Part shown: piece after piece, positions 15,313-27,484 of the stretch
Numbering within the stretch: the first letter of the stretch is position 1
Layout of the letters: each line of letters begins with the position of its first letter
From: Geodermatophilus nigrescens
GTDB taxonomy: Bacteria; Actinomycetota; Actinomycetes; Mycobacteriales; Geodermatophilaceae
Assembly (NCBI RefSeq): GCF_900129495.1
Contig: NZ_FQVX01000001.1
Location: forward strand, 62,001-126,000
DNA: 64,000 bases
Direction of reading: 5' to 3'
The notes under the pieces: model-generated
What the model saw: only the letters and a program-made list of their open reading frames with translations
Database searches by the model: none
What the model was told of the DNA's origin: nothing
Position numbers and translations under genes: made by a program

Positions 15313-17027
15313 GGCGCGGCCTCCGGCGGGGCCTGGTCCCCGGCCGCGGTGCCGGCCCCGCCGTCACCGTCGACGAGTCCCGGCGCCCGCACCCGGTTGC
15401 GCCCGCCGCGCTTGGCGGAGAACAGGTGCAGGTCGGCGGTGTCGAACAGCGACCGCCAGCCGACCGGCACGGACCGGTCGTCGGCGGCGGCCGGGGCGGT
15501 GGCCACCCCGATGCTCACGGTGATCGGCTCGCTCAGCGGCAGGTCGGCCCAGTCCGCCTCGGCCACGGCGGCCCGCAGCCGCTCCACGGCGGCCAGCGCC
15601 TGCCCCTGGGTGGCCGCGGGGAGCACGACGAGGAACTCGTCGCCGGCCCACCGGTACACCTCGTCGCCGGCCCGGCTGTGCTCGCGCAGCAGCGCGGCGA
15701 CCCGGCGCAGCACCTCGTCGCCGTGGGTGTGCGAGGTGTCGTCGTTGACCTCCTTGAACCGGTCGACGTCGACGACGGCCAGCGACAGCGGCTCGGCGCC
15801 CAGCCGCAGCCCGGCCAGCCGGCGCTCGGCGCTGCGCCGGTTGCCCAGGCCCGTGAGCGGGTCCTCCAGCGCGTGCCGGCGCAGCACCGCGGCCTGCCGC
15901 TCGGCCTCGCGCAGCCGGCTGCGGCGGACGAACATCTCCGCCCACAGCTCCCGGCTGCGGGCGTGCGCGCGGCCGGTGTCGGAGCGGTAGGCGTCGAGCC
16001 AGTACAGGGCCTCGGCGGGCCGGCCCATCGCGGCGGTGGCCTGGCCGAGCTCGAGCAGGCACTGCCGGTAGCGGCGCCGGTCGGCGGTGGCGGCGAAGGC
16101 GCCCGCGGCGTCGACCAGCAGGCCGGCGGCCTCCTCGCCGCCCCCGCCGCCGCTGTGCTCCTGCGACAGCCGGGTGAGCAGCCGGGCCAGGGCCAGGTCG
16201 GCGTAGCCGCGCAGCCAGGTGCTGCCGCTGCGGTGCACCCGCCGGTGCACCGACCGCAGCGGGCCCAGCGCGTCGTCGGGCTCGCCGTGGCAGGACAGGG
16301 CCCAGGCCTGGACGACGTCGAGCTGGTCGGAGTCGTCGGGGTCGGGCTCGACCGCCAGCGCGCGGGCGTCGGAGGCGGCGGCGATCGCGGCGCCGGCCAG
16401 CTCGCGGGCGCGGGCGGCCTGCCCGCGGCGGCGCAGCGTCTGGGCGAGCTCGACCCGCTGCTGGGCGCACAGCCGCAGCAGCTGCCAGCGCTCGCCGAGG
16501 TCGGGCAGCCGCTCCGCCACCGCGCAGCCCCGCTCCGCCTGTGCGACGGCGAGCTCCTCGAGGTCGAGCGCGGTGAGGGTGAGCGAGAGCCACAGGTGCG
16601 CCTGGACCACCTCGGGTGAGGGGGTGCCCGCGGCGGGCTCGGCGGGCGCGAGCTGCTCGGTCAGCAGGCTGGCGTCGACGGCGAGCAGCATCGCCGCGTC
16701 GAGGCGGTCGGCGGTGGCCTCCACGTGCGCCAGGTAGGCCAGCACCAGCGCCGTGGACGCCGAGGGGGCGCAGGCGCCGAGCGCCTTGCGGGCCGCGGTC
16801 ACCCCGTCCGCGGCGGCGTCGCGGTCGCCGTCGAGCAGGGCGCGGCGGGCGGCCAGCGCCGCGCGCCAGGCGGCCCAGCGGGGCTCCGCGGCGGCGGCCA
16901 GCGCGGGCTCGGCGTCGTCGAGCCCGGCGCGGAAGGCCGCGTCGTCGTCGCGCCGGTCGGCGGCCAGCAGGAGCCGCAGCGCAGCCTCCAGGTGACCGTC
17001 AGTGACGGGAGGGGAGCCGGGGGTCAC
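15309..17027 (-). CDS. TPR-GGDEF protein, probable diguanylate cyclase
   Basis: 572-aa cytoplasmic protein. Residues about 10-370 are TPR-like helical repeats (e.g. LLELGQATAAMGRPAEALYWL), followed by a coiled linker and a GGDEF domain at about 385-545. The active site is RWAGDEFLVVLP (A461-F465), with an I-site RAGD at 452-455 and the substrate-binding [10 protein letters not shown]. It is paralogous to the following gene over both TPR and GGDEF parts but lacks a LarB-like tail. Its stop overlaps the GTG of the downstream fusion gene, so the two are translationally coupled and may act together. A short Pro/Ala/Gly tail ends the protein. Confidence 0.88.
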   Translation of the reverse strand: MTPGSPPVTDGHLEAALRLLLAADRRDDDAAFRAGLDDAEPALAAAAEPRWAAWRAALAARRALLDGDRDAAADGVTAARKALGACAPSASTALVLAYLAHVEATADRLDAAMLLAVDASLLTEQLAPAEPAAGTPSPEVVQAHLWLSLTLTALDLEELAVAQAERGCAVAERLPDLGERWQLLRLCAQQRVELAQTLRRRGQAARARELAGAAIAAASDARALAVEPDPDDSDQLDVVQAWALSCHGEPDDALGPLRSVHRRVHRSGSTWLRGYADLALARLLTRLSQEHSGGGGGEEAAGLLVDAAGAFAATADRRRYRQCLLELGQATAAMGRPAEALYWLDAYRSDTGRAHARSRELWAEMFVRRSRLREAERQAAVLRRHALEDPLTGLGNRRSAERRLAGLRLGAEPLSLAVVDVDRFKEVNDDTSHTHGDEVLRRVAALLREHSRAGDEVYRWAGDEFLVVLPAATQGQALAAVERLRAAVAEADWADLPLSEPITVSIGVATAPAAADDRSVPVGWRSLFDTADLHLFSAKRGGRNRVRAPGLVDGDGGAGTAAGDQAPPEAAP

Positions 17028-17122
17028 GCTTCCCTCCTCCTCGTCGCCGGTCGTCCGGCCACGCCTGGCCGACGGCGAGGCAGTTCCCCCCGGACGGGAT
17101 CTCGACCCCTGCCCGACCGCAC

Positions 17123-17128
17123 TACCCT
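17123..17128 (+). promoter_or_regulatory. -10 box of pheA, leaderless arrangement
   Basis: TACCCT lies six bases before GTG 17135, and no Shine-Dalgarno sequence is present. This TANNNT-N6/7-start spacing places the transcription start at or next to the start codon, a leaderless mRNA as is common in actinobacteria. Confidence 0.6.
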
Positions 17129-17134
17129 CGTCGG

Positions 17135-18070
17135 GTGCTCCAGACGCCTCCGACGCGGTTCGCCTATCTCGGGCCCGAGGGTACCTTCGCCGAGGCGGCG
17201 CTCAGCAGCGCCGTACCCCCCGGCGAGGGGGTGCGGCAGCCCGTCGCCAGCGTCCCGGCGGCGCTGGCCGCCGTCCGGGCGGGCGAGGCGGACGCCGCCC
17301 TGGTGCCGTTCGAGAACTCGGTCGAGGGCTCGGTCCCGACCACCATGGACGGCCTGGCCGACGGCGACCCGCTGGTGGTCGTGCGCGAGGTCTTCCTCAC
17401 CGTGGCCTTCGTCCTCGCCGCCCGTCCGGGCACCGCCCTCGCCGACGTGCGGACCGTCGTCAGCCACCCGCACGCCCTCGCGCAGACCGCGCGCACGGTG
17501 GCCGGGCTGCTGCCCGACGTCCCCGCGCTGCCCGCCTCCTCCACCGCGGTCGCCGCCCGCGCGGTCGCCGACGGCGAGTACGACGCCGCGGTCTGCGCGC
17601 CGATCGCCGCCGAGCGCTACGGGCTGGTGCCGCTGGCCGAGGACGTCGCCGACCACCCCGGCGCCGTCACCCGCTTCGTCCTGGTGTCCCGGCCGGGCGC
17701 GCTGCCCGAGCCCACCGGCAACGACAAGACCTCGCTCGTGGTGGTCGTCGCCGACCGCACCGGCGCGCTGCTCGACGTGCTGCGCGAGTTCACCGTCCGC
17801 GGCATCAGCCTGACCCGGATCGAGTCCCGGCCCATCCGCGACCGGCTGTGGGTCTACTCCTTCTCCCTCGACTGCGAGGGGCACGTGGCCGAGGCGCGGG
17901 TGGGCGAGGCCCTGGCCGCGCTGCACCGGGTGAGCGAGGACGTGCGCTTCCTCGGCTCGTACCCGCGCGCCGACGGCCGCACCAACCGGCCGGTCCCCGG
18001 CGAGGCGGCCGACGCCGCGTTCACCGAGGCCGGCTCGTGGCTGGCGCGGCTGCGCGCCGGCGAGGTCTGA
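17135..18070 (+). CDS. pheA: Prephenate dehydratase
   Basis: 311-aa monofunctional prephenate dehydratase converting prephenate to phenylpyruvate in phenylalanine synthesis. The catalytic domain (about 8-190) starts FAYLGPEGTFAEAAL, has LVPFENSVEGSV, and ends with the catalytic VTRFVLVSR (TRF) motif. The C-terminal ACT domain (about 205-285) contains GNDKTSLVVVV, the regulatory GALLDVLREF and ESRP motifs that bind phenylalanine for feedback inhibition. No chorismate mutase domain is fused. Translation is probably leaderless. It stands alone between the convergent MMPL gene and the divergent GGDEF pair. Confidence 0.95.
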   Translation: MLQTPPTRFAYLGPEGTFAEAALSSAVPPGEGVRQPVASVPAALAAVRAGEADAALVPFENSVEGSVPTTMDGLADGDPLVVVREVFLTVAFVLAARPGTALADVRTVVSHPHALAQTARTVAGLLPDVPALPASSTAVAARAVADGEYDAAVCAPIAAERYGLVPLAEDVADHPGAVTRFVLVSRPGALPEPTGNDKTSLVVVVADRTGALLDVLREFTVRGISLTRIESRPIRDRLWVYSFSLDCEGHVAEARVGEALAALHRVSEDVRFLGSYPRADGRTNRPVPGEAADAAFTEAGSWLARLRAGEV

Positions 18071-18088
18071 GGCCGACCTCCGCGGACC

Positions 18089-20185
18089 TCAGGCGGGTTC
18101 CAGCTCCCGCTCGGGCTCCGGGTCGCGCCGGCGGGACAGCCGGCTCGGCCACCACGTGCGGTCGCCGAGCAGCGCCACCGCGGCCGGCACCACCAGCGAG
18201 CGGACGACGAAGGTGTCCAGCAGCACGCCGAAGCCCACCAGGAAGGCCAGCTGCGTCAGGAACAGCAGCGGCAGCACCGACAGCGCCCCGAACGTCGCGG
18301 CCAGCACCAGCCCGGCCGAGGTGATGACCCCGCCGGTGACCGCCAGCGCCCGCAGCACGCCGTCGCGGGTGCCGTGCCGCACGGACTCCTCCCGGGCCCG
18401 CGTCATGAGGAAGATGTTGTAGTCGATCCCCAGGGCGACGAGGAACACGAACCCGATGAGCAGGATGCCGGGGTCGCTGCCGGGGAAGCCGAAGACGCCG
18501 TCGAACAGCAGCGCCGCGACGCCGACCGTCGCCGCCACGCTGAGCACCACCGTGGCCATGAGCAGCAGTGGCGCCACGAGCGACCGCAGCAGCAGGGCCA
18601 GGACGATCGTGATGACCACCAGCACGCTCGGCACGATGACCCGCAGGTCGCGGCCGGCGGTCTCGCGGGCGTCGAGGTTGCTCGCGGTGTCCCCGCCGAC
18701 CAGCGCCCCGGGGTCGGCGTCGTCGAGCGTCTCCCGCAAGCCGGAGACGACGTCGAAGGCCTCGGTGCTGTCGGCGGCGACGGCGAGGGTGACGTCGAGG
18801 CGCACCAGCCCGTCGGCCACGACCGGGTCGCCGCCGGGCGGGCCGCCGGTGAACGGCACGACCGACGCCACGCCCTCGGCCGCCGCGGCGGTCTCGGCCA
18901 CCTCCTGCCAGCTGTCCTCCGGCGTCACCACGACGGTCGGGCTGCCGGAGCCGGCGTCGAAGTGGCGGGCCAGGGCCTCCTGCCCGTCCACGGCGTTCGA
19001 CTCGCCCCGGATCGCGTCGCTGAAGGTGATGCCCGAGGCGTCGTAGCTCGGGGCGAACACCGCCGCGGCGACCAGCGCCAGGACGCTCGCGGCGAGCACC
19101 CGGCGCGGCCGGCGGCCGACGAGCGCGGCGACCCGCGGCCAGCCGCGGCCCTGCCGGGGCTGCTGCCCGACGTGCGGGCGGAACGGCCAGAACGCCGCGC
19201 GGCCGAGCAGCGCGAGTGCCGCGGGCAGGAAGCTCAGCGCCGCGACGACGGCGAGGGCCACGCTCACCGCCGAGATCGGCCCGAGCCCGCGGTTGGAGGC
19301 CAGGTCGGAGAACAGCAGGCACAGCACGCCGAGGACGACGGTCGCGCCGGAGGCGACGATCGGCTCCCAGGAGCGGCGCAGCGCGGTGCGGATCGCGACG
19401 AAGCGGCTCTCCTCGCGCTGCAGCTCCTCGCGGAACCGGGCGACCAGCAGCAGCCCGTAGTCGGTGGCCGCGCCGACCACGAGGATCGAGGCGATGCCCT
19501 GGCTCTGCCCGTTCACGGTGATCCAGCCCTCGCGGGCCAGCAGGTAGGCGACGGCGTTGCCGGCGGTGAGCGCCAGGCCCGCGGTGCCGATGACCAGGAA
19601 CGGCAGGATCGGGCTGCGGTAGACGACGAGCAGGATGAGCAGCACGACGCCGAAGGCCGCGGCCAGCAGCAGGCCGTCGATGCCGGCGAAGCCGTTGGCG
19701 AAGTCGGCGAAGATGCCGCCGGGCCCGGTGACGAAGCTGTCGGTGCCCTCGACCTCGACGGCGGCGCGCAGGTCCTCGACGACGGCGACGATCTCGTCAC
19801 CGAGCTCAGGGCTCAGGGGCAGCACGGCCTGCACCGCCTCGCCGTCCTCCGACGGGATCGGCGGGGAGGGCTGCCCGGCCAGGGCGCCGGCCTCGTCCGC
19901 GACGGCGGCGGCCTCCTCGAGCGCCTGCCCGACCGACGCCAGCGTCGCCTGGTCGAGAGGGCCGTCGCCCTCCCACAGCAGGATCGCCGGGATGGCCTCG
20001 GTGGGGCTGAACGCCTGCGCCAGCTCCGCGACCCGGGTGGACTCCGCGCTGTCGGGGAGGAAGGCGGCGTTGTCGTTCTCCTGCAGCCCGGTCAGCTGCC
20101 CGCTGAGCGAGCCGAGCGGCGCCGCGGCCCCCAGCCAGGCGAGGAGGACGACCAGGGGGAGCAGCCAGCGGACCCGGCGGGCCAT
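18089..20185 (-). CDS. MMPL/RND family exporter
   Basis: 698-aa integral membrane transporter with two homologous halves, each an extracytoplasmic loop (about 25-165 and 375-510) followed by five or six helices. Typical MMPL motifs are GAATDYGLLLVARFREEL in half 1 and FLVALGIDYNIFLMTRAREE in half 2, with the proton-relay GxxxDY pattern in both. Such proteins export lipids or drugs using the proton gradient. ATG 20185 is preferred because GAGAGGA stands 7 nt before it; the upstream in-frame ATG 20212 lies in a regulatory palindrome. The divergent marR gene and shared operator indicate repression by that regulator. Confidence 0.92.
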   Translation of the reverse strand: MARRVRWLLPLVVLLAWLGAAAPLGSLSGQLTGLQENDNAAFLPDSAESTRVAELAQAFSPTEAIPAILLWEGDGPLDQATLASVGQALEEAAAVADEAGALAGQPSPPIPSEDGEAVQAVLPLSPELGDEIVAVVEDLRAAVEVEGTDSFVTGPGGIFADFANGFAGIDGLLLAAAFGVVLLILLVVYRSPILPFLVIGTAGLALTAGNAVAYLLAREGWITVNGQSQGIASILVVGAATDYGLLLVARFREELQREESRFVAIRTALRRSWEPIVASGATVVLGVLCLLFSDLASNRGLGPISAVSVALAVVAALSFLPAALALLGRAAFWPFRPHVGQQPRQGRGWPRVAALVGRRPRRVLAASVLALVAAAVFAPSYDASGITFSDAIRGESNAVDGQEALARHFDAGSGSPTVVVTPEDSWQEVAETAAAAEGVASVVPFTGGPPGGDPVVADGLVRLDVTLAVAADSTEAFDVVSGLRETLDDADPGALVGGDTASNLDARETAGRDLRVIVPSVLVVITIVLALLLRSLVAPLLLMATVVLSVAATVGVAALLFDGVFGFPGSDPGILLIGFVFLVALGIDYNIFLMTRAREESVRHGTRDGVLRALAVTGGVITSAGLVLAATFGALSVLPLLFLTQLAFLVGFGVLLDTFVVRSLVVPAAVALLGDRTWWPSRLSRRRDPEPERELEPA

Positions 20186-20205
20186 GATGGGGTCCTCTCG
20201 ACGAC

Positions 20206-20226
20206 CGATCATCTCGATGATCGAGA
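20206..20226. promoter_or_regulatory. MarR operator palindrome
   Basis: Two nested perfect inverted repeats lie between the divergent MMPL and marR genes: CGATCAT-CTCG-ATGATCG (20206-20223) and TCTCGAT-G-ATCGAGA (20212-20226). The second has the size of typical MarR-dimer sites. It sits 27 bp from the MMPL start and 19 bp from the marR start, so one bound dimer could block both. Confidence 0.75.
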
Positions 20227-20244
20227 GATTACGGGGGTGAGGGG

Positions 20245-20700
20245 ATGACCCGCAACGTGGACCAGCGTGTCGACGTCGCGCTGCTGCTGCGCCGGCTCAC
20301 CGTCGAGCTCGACGCGGTGGGGGAGCGGTTCGCCGAGGCGCACGGGCTCGGCCGCACCGACGTCCGCGCGGTCATCGCGATCATGGACGCCGCGCGCCGC
20401 GGCGAGCCGCTCACCGCCGGCGGGCTGGGCGCGGCCGTGCGGCTGAGCTCGGCGTCGGTGACCGCGCTGGTCGACCGGCTGGAGCGGGCCGGGCACGTGC
20501 GCCGGGTGCGCGACCCCGCCGACCGCCGTCGCGTCGTCCTGGAGATGACCGAGCCGACGATGGCCGCCGGCGGCGCCTACTTCGGCGGGCTGCAGCGGGG
20601 CCTGCTCGCCGCGATGGAGGGCTACACCGACGACGACCTCGCCGTCGTCCGCCGCTTCCTCGCGGGCATGACCGACGTCGTGGTCGCCCACGAGGCATAG
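20245..20700 (+). CDS. MarR family transcriptional regulator
   Basis: 151-aa winged-helix repressor. The recognition-helix region is GGLGAAVRLSSASVTALVDR, followed by the wing RVRDPADRRRVVLEMT, the standard MarR pattern; flanking helices form the dimer interface. ATG 20245 follows GTGAGGGG. It is divergent from the MMPL exporter with a palindromic operator between them, the usual layout of a drug- or lipid-responsive MarR-efflux pair. The inducing ligand cannot be told. Its final two codons and stop (GCA TAG) lie in the left arm of the 61-nt palindrome that follows. Confidence 0.9.
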   Translation: MTRNVDQRVDVALLLRRLTVELDAVGERFAEAHGLGRTDVRAVIAIMDAARRGEPLTAGGLGAAVRLSSASVTALVDRLERAGHVRRVRDPADRRRVVLEMTEPTMAAGGAYFGGLQRGLLAAMEGYTDDDLAVVRRFLAGMTDVVVAHEA

Positions 20701-20753
20701 GAAGCGATACGCACGTCCCTGACGCCCAGACGTGCGTGTCGCTTCCTATGCCT
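20693..20753. terminator. 61-nt palindromic bidirectional terminator, copy 1
   Basis: A 61-nt inverted repeat beginning AGGCATAGGAAGCGATACGC and ending GCGTGTCGCTTCCTATGCCT, with a stem of about 25 bp (one G-T pair). It supplies the stop codons of both convergent genes: marR ends at 20700 in the left arm and the DUF6624 gene ends at 20746 in the right arm. A second copy of identical length with compensatory changes is at 38493-38553. Confidence 0.85.
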
Positions 20754-21258
20754 GGACGTAGCGGGCCAGGTGGACGGCGAGCGGCTCGAGGCCCACGGTC
20801 GCGCGCCGGTCGTCGAGCCGGTCGGGGTCGGCCACCGGCCACAGCACCGGCCGCCCGTCGACGACGTCGGCCACCTGCGTCCCGTAGGTCTGGTGCCGGC
20901 CCTCGGTGACGGCGACCCGGTCGTCGAGCATCGCGAGCTGCTGGGCCGGCGCCCGCCCGTGCTCCACCGCCTCGCGCAGCAGCCGCAGGGCCAGGCGCTG
21001 CACCGACAGCTGGGTGTCGGCGTGCTGGGCGACCAGCCAGGCGCCGCGCGCGGCGACCTCCCCGACCCGGTCCGCGGTGGGCCAGCCGCCGGCGAGCAGC
21101 TGCTCGAGCCGGTCGGCGTGCCGCACGAAGACCGCGCGCCGCTCGCGCCGGGCCTCCACCGGCGCCTGCTCCACCGCGCCGCCGCCGGTGCGGGCCATCA
21201 GCTCCCGCTGCTCGCCCGCCATCGCCTCGAGTTCGGCGCGCAGGGCCTCGTCGTCCAT
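20746..21258 (-). CDS. DUF6624 domain protein
   Basis: 170-aa soluble protein of unknown function. The conserved stretch is GGWPTADRVGEVAARGAWLV, then AQHADTQLSVQRLALRLLREAV and DRVAVTEGRHQTYGTQV, the pattern found in DUF6624 proteins that occur singly in many bacteria. The remainder is charged and helical, with no signal peptide or membrane segment. ATG 21258 is chosen for the GGGGAGG six bases upstream; an upstream GTG at 21279 is less likely. It converges on marR and shares the 61-nt terminator. No function is assigned. Confidence 0.7.
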   Translation of the reverse strand: MDDEALRAELEAMAGEQRELMARTGGGAVEQAPVEARRERRAVFVRHADRLEQLLAGGWPTADRVGEVAARGAWLVAQHADTQLSVQRLALRLLREAVEHGRAPAQQLAMLDDRVAVTEGRHQTYGTQVADVVDGRPVLWPVADPDRLDDRRATVGLEPLAVHLARYVQA

Positions 21259-21323
21259 CCGGAGCCTCCCCGTGTGCACGTACCGCGCCGCAGCCTGCCC
21301 GGTCGCCGCGCTGCGTGCACACG

Positions 21324-21358
21324 GCGTCAGAACTAGGGCGTCAGGGCCACGGCGTCAG
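21324..21358. repeat. Three GCGTCAG repeats at 14-bp spacing
   Basis: GCGTCAG occurs at 21324, 21338 and 21352, exactly 14 bp apart. The third copy contains the stop codon of the GroES-like gene on the minus strand. A longer inverted repeat (CGTGTGCACG at 21270-21279 and CGTGCACACG at 21312-21321) lies just beside it. The purpose is unknown. Confidence 0.6.
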
Positions 21359-21699
21359 AGGTAGAGGCCGGTGGACTCCTCGATCCGCTCGGCGGCGACG
21401 GCGTGCACGTCGCGCTCGCGCAGGATGACCAGCTCCTCGCCGTGCACCTCGACCTCGTGCTGGTCCTCGGGGGAGAACAGCACCTGGTCGCCGACCTTCA
21501 CCTGGCGCACGCTCGCGCCGACGCCGCGGGCCTCGCCCCACACCAGCCGCTTGGCCACCTGGGCGGTCGCCGGGATGAGGATGCCGCCGGTGGAGCGGCG
21601 CTCGCCGTCCTCCCGGCGCAGGGCGACCAGGACCCGGTCGTGCAGCATCTTGATCGGCAGCCCGCTGCCCCTGGCGACGTCGGATGGCACGGCGGTCAC
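21355..21699 (-). CDS. GroES-like co-chaperonin family protein
   Basis: 114-aa Cpn10-fold protein. KMLHDRVLVALRREDGERR, TGGILIPATAQVAKRLVWGEARGVG and ELVILRERDVHAV align with the beta-barrel of GroES, including the mobile-loop position and the C-terminal strand, but the sequence differs from canonical GroES. No groEL is adjacent, so this is probably a paralogous GroES-family protein rather than the main co-chaperonin. The start is uncertain between GTG 21699 and GTG 21690; no strong ribosome-binding site separates them. It lies 12 bp downstream of the zincin gene on the same strand and could be in one operon with guaB1. Confidence 0.8.
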   Translation of the reverse strand: MTAVPSDVARGSGLPIKMLHDRVLVALRREDGERRSTGGILIPATAQVAKRLVWGEARGVGASVRQVKVGDQVLFSPEDQHEVEVHGEELVILRERDVHAVAAERIEESTGLYL

Positions 21700-21711
21700 G
21701 GTACGCGGGCG

Positions 21712-25676
<3,965 letters not shown>

Positions 25677-25680
<4 letters not shown>

Positions 25681-26603
25681 GCGGGACCGCGCCCCGGGCG
25701 GTCCTCTCCGGGCACGTGCCCTCCCCGGACGCCACCCGGGTCGTGGACCTCGGCGACCTGCTCGGGGAGCTCGGCGACTGGCGGCCGAAGCTGGTCGCCA
25801 CCGACCTCGACGGCACCCTGCTGTCCTCCGAGGGCGTGGTCAGCCCGCGCACCCGCGCCGCGCTGGAGGCCTGCTGGGCGGCCGGCGTCCCCGTCGTCGG
25901 CGTCACCGGCCGCGGCCCGCGGCTGCTCGACAGCGTGCGCACCGCGCTGGCCGGGCGCGGCATCGCGGTGCTCGCGCAGGGCGGCTTCGTCGTCGACCTC
26001 GAGCGCGACGAGGTGCTGCGCACCGTCGGCCTGCCGCGCGAGCAGGCGGAGGCGGTCATCGCCCGCATCGAGGACGCCGCCGGCGACCTGATCCTGGCCG
26101 TCGAGGACGCCGCCGAGCAGGGCGAGGCGCTCGCGCCGCTGCGGGTGCAGCACGGGTTCGAGTGGCCCTACCCCGAACCCGCGCACCTGCTGCCCCGGCA
26201 CGCGGTCATCCCCGAGGGCGCGGTGCTCAAGGTGTTCCTGCGCTCCTCCACGCTGGGCCAGGACGAGCTGCTCGCCCGCGCCCGCCGGGTCACCGACCCG
26301 GCCGACGCCGAGGTCACCCACGCGGGCCTCGGGTTCATCGAGGTCCTCCCGCCCGGCATCACCAAGGCCACCGGCCTCGCCGTCGCCCTCGACCGGTACG
26401 GCGTCGGGTTCGGCGACGTGCTCGTCTTCGGCGACATGCCCAACGACCTGCCGATGATCGGCGCGGTCACGGACGCCGGCGGGCGCGCGGTCGCCGTCGC
26501 CAACGCCCACCCCGCCGTGCGGGCCGCCGCCGGCGGGCTGACCAGCGGCCACGACGCCGACGGCGTGGCCCGCTACCTCGAGGCGGTGCTGGCCGGTGTC
26601 TGA
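25677..26603 (+). CDS. HAD superfamily Cof-like phosphatase
   Basis: 308-aa HAD hydrolase with a type IIB (Cof) cap. Motif I is [15 protein letters not shown] (nucleophile Asp), motif [12 protein letters not shown], the motif III Lys is in [12 protein letters not shown], and motif IV is [13 protein letters not shown] 38-residue N-terminal extension precedes motif I. It probably dephosphorylates sugar phosphates or flavin/PLP-type cofactors; the substrate is unknown. It starts within the serS stop codon (ATGA) and ends inside the next HAD gene, so the three genes are translationally linked. Confidence 0.88.
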
Positions 26604-27399
26604 CTGGCGACCGCGGCTGATCGCCAGCGACATGGACGGCACGCTGCTGCACTCCGACGACACCGTCGGCGAGGCCACCGTCGCCGAGCTCCGGCGCTGG
26701 GCGGACGACGGCGTCCCGCTGGTGCTGGCCACCGGCCGCCCGCCGCGGTGGATGCGCCGGATCCGGGAGGTCGTGCGCACCGGCACCGCCGTCTGCTGCA
26801 ACGGCGCGGTGCTGCTCGACCTCGGCCGCTTCGAGATCCTCGAGGAGGACGCGCTGCCGCCGGCCGTCCTCGCCGACGTGACCGCCGGCCTGCGCGCCGA
26901 GCAGCCGGGCACCTGGTTCGCCGTCGAGTACGGCCTGGAGTTCCGGCACGAGCCGGTCTACCGGCCGCGGTGGGACCTCGACGCGCCCGGCGTGGCCGAG
27001 GCGACGCTCGAGGAGATCGTCTCCGCCCCCGCGGCCAAGCTGCTGGCCCGGCACGAGGACCTGCCCCGCGACGAGTTCATGCGGCTCGTCGAGCGGGTGG
27101 TGGGGGACCGGGCGACGGTCACCAACTCCTCCTCGGACGCGCTCGCCGAGATCTCCGCCAGCGGGGTCACCAAGGCCACCGGCATCGCCAAGGTCGCCGC
27201 CCGCCACGGCGTCGGCCCGGAGGACGTCGTCGTCTTCGGCGACATGCCCAACGACATCGCCGCCTTCGACTGGGTGCGCGAGGCCGGCGGGCGGGCGGTG
27301 GCGATGGCGCACGCCCACCCGGACCTGCTGGCGGCGGCCACCGACGTCACCGGCACGAACGACGACGACGGCGTCGCGGCCTTCCTCGCCTCACTCTGA
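26596..27399 (+). CDS. HAD superfamily Cof-like phosphatase (second copy)
   Basis: 267-aa HAD-IIB phosphatase paralogous to the preceding gene. Motif I is [15 protein letters not shown], motif [12 protein letters not shown], motif III Lys in [12 protein letters not shown], and motif [19 protein letters not shown] 26596 overlaps the previous stop by 8 bp. The tandem pair follows serS as in other actinobacteria, where one homologue is Rv3813c. The different cap sequences suggest different substrates. No metabolic partner is visible nearby. Confidence 0.88.
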   Translation: MSDWRPRLIASDMDGTLLHSDDTVGEATVAELRRWADDGVPLVLATGRPPRWMRRIREVVRTGTAVCCNGAVLLDLGRFEILEEDALPPAVLADVTAGLRAEQPGTWFAVEYGLEFRHEPVYRPRWDLDAPGVAEATLEEIVSAPAAKLLARHEDLPRDEFMRLVERVVGDRATVTNSSSDALAEISASGVTKATGIAKVAARHGVGPEDVVVFGDMPNDIAAFDWVREAGGRAVAMAHAHPDLLAAATDVTGTNDDDGVAAFLASL

Positions 27400-27404
27400 C
27401 CCGG

Positions 27405-27432
27405 CTCAAGACCGCCCGGCGCCTGCCGATGT
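27405..27432 (+). promoter_or_regulatory. Sigma-28 (FliA/WhiG)-type promoter of MCP gene
   Basis: TCAAGACC (27406-27413), an 11-bp spacer, then GCCGATGT (27425-27432) match the motility sigma-factor consensus TAAAGTTT-N11-GCCGATAA in spacing and in the -10 core. It lies about 50 bp upstream of the chemoreceptor ATG at 27485. This ties the receptor to a flagellar regulon encoded elsewhere. Confidence 0.7.
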
Positions 27433-27484
27433 GGTTCCCGGACGGCACCACGCCGACCGGAACCCCGGCCACGGAAGGCGATCG

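Noticed and set aside
11308-15990. Very long open reading frames (over 1500 codons) antisense to the GGDEF genes, and similar long frames opposite most genes
   Set aside because: They are the usual antisense and shifted-frame openness of 75% GC coding DNA; the translations are Arg/Ala/Pro/Gly-rich with no family motifs, while the opposite strand encodes clear proteins.
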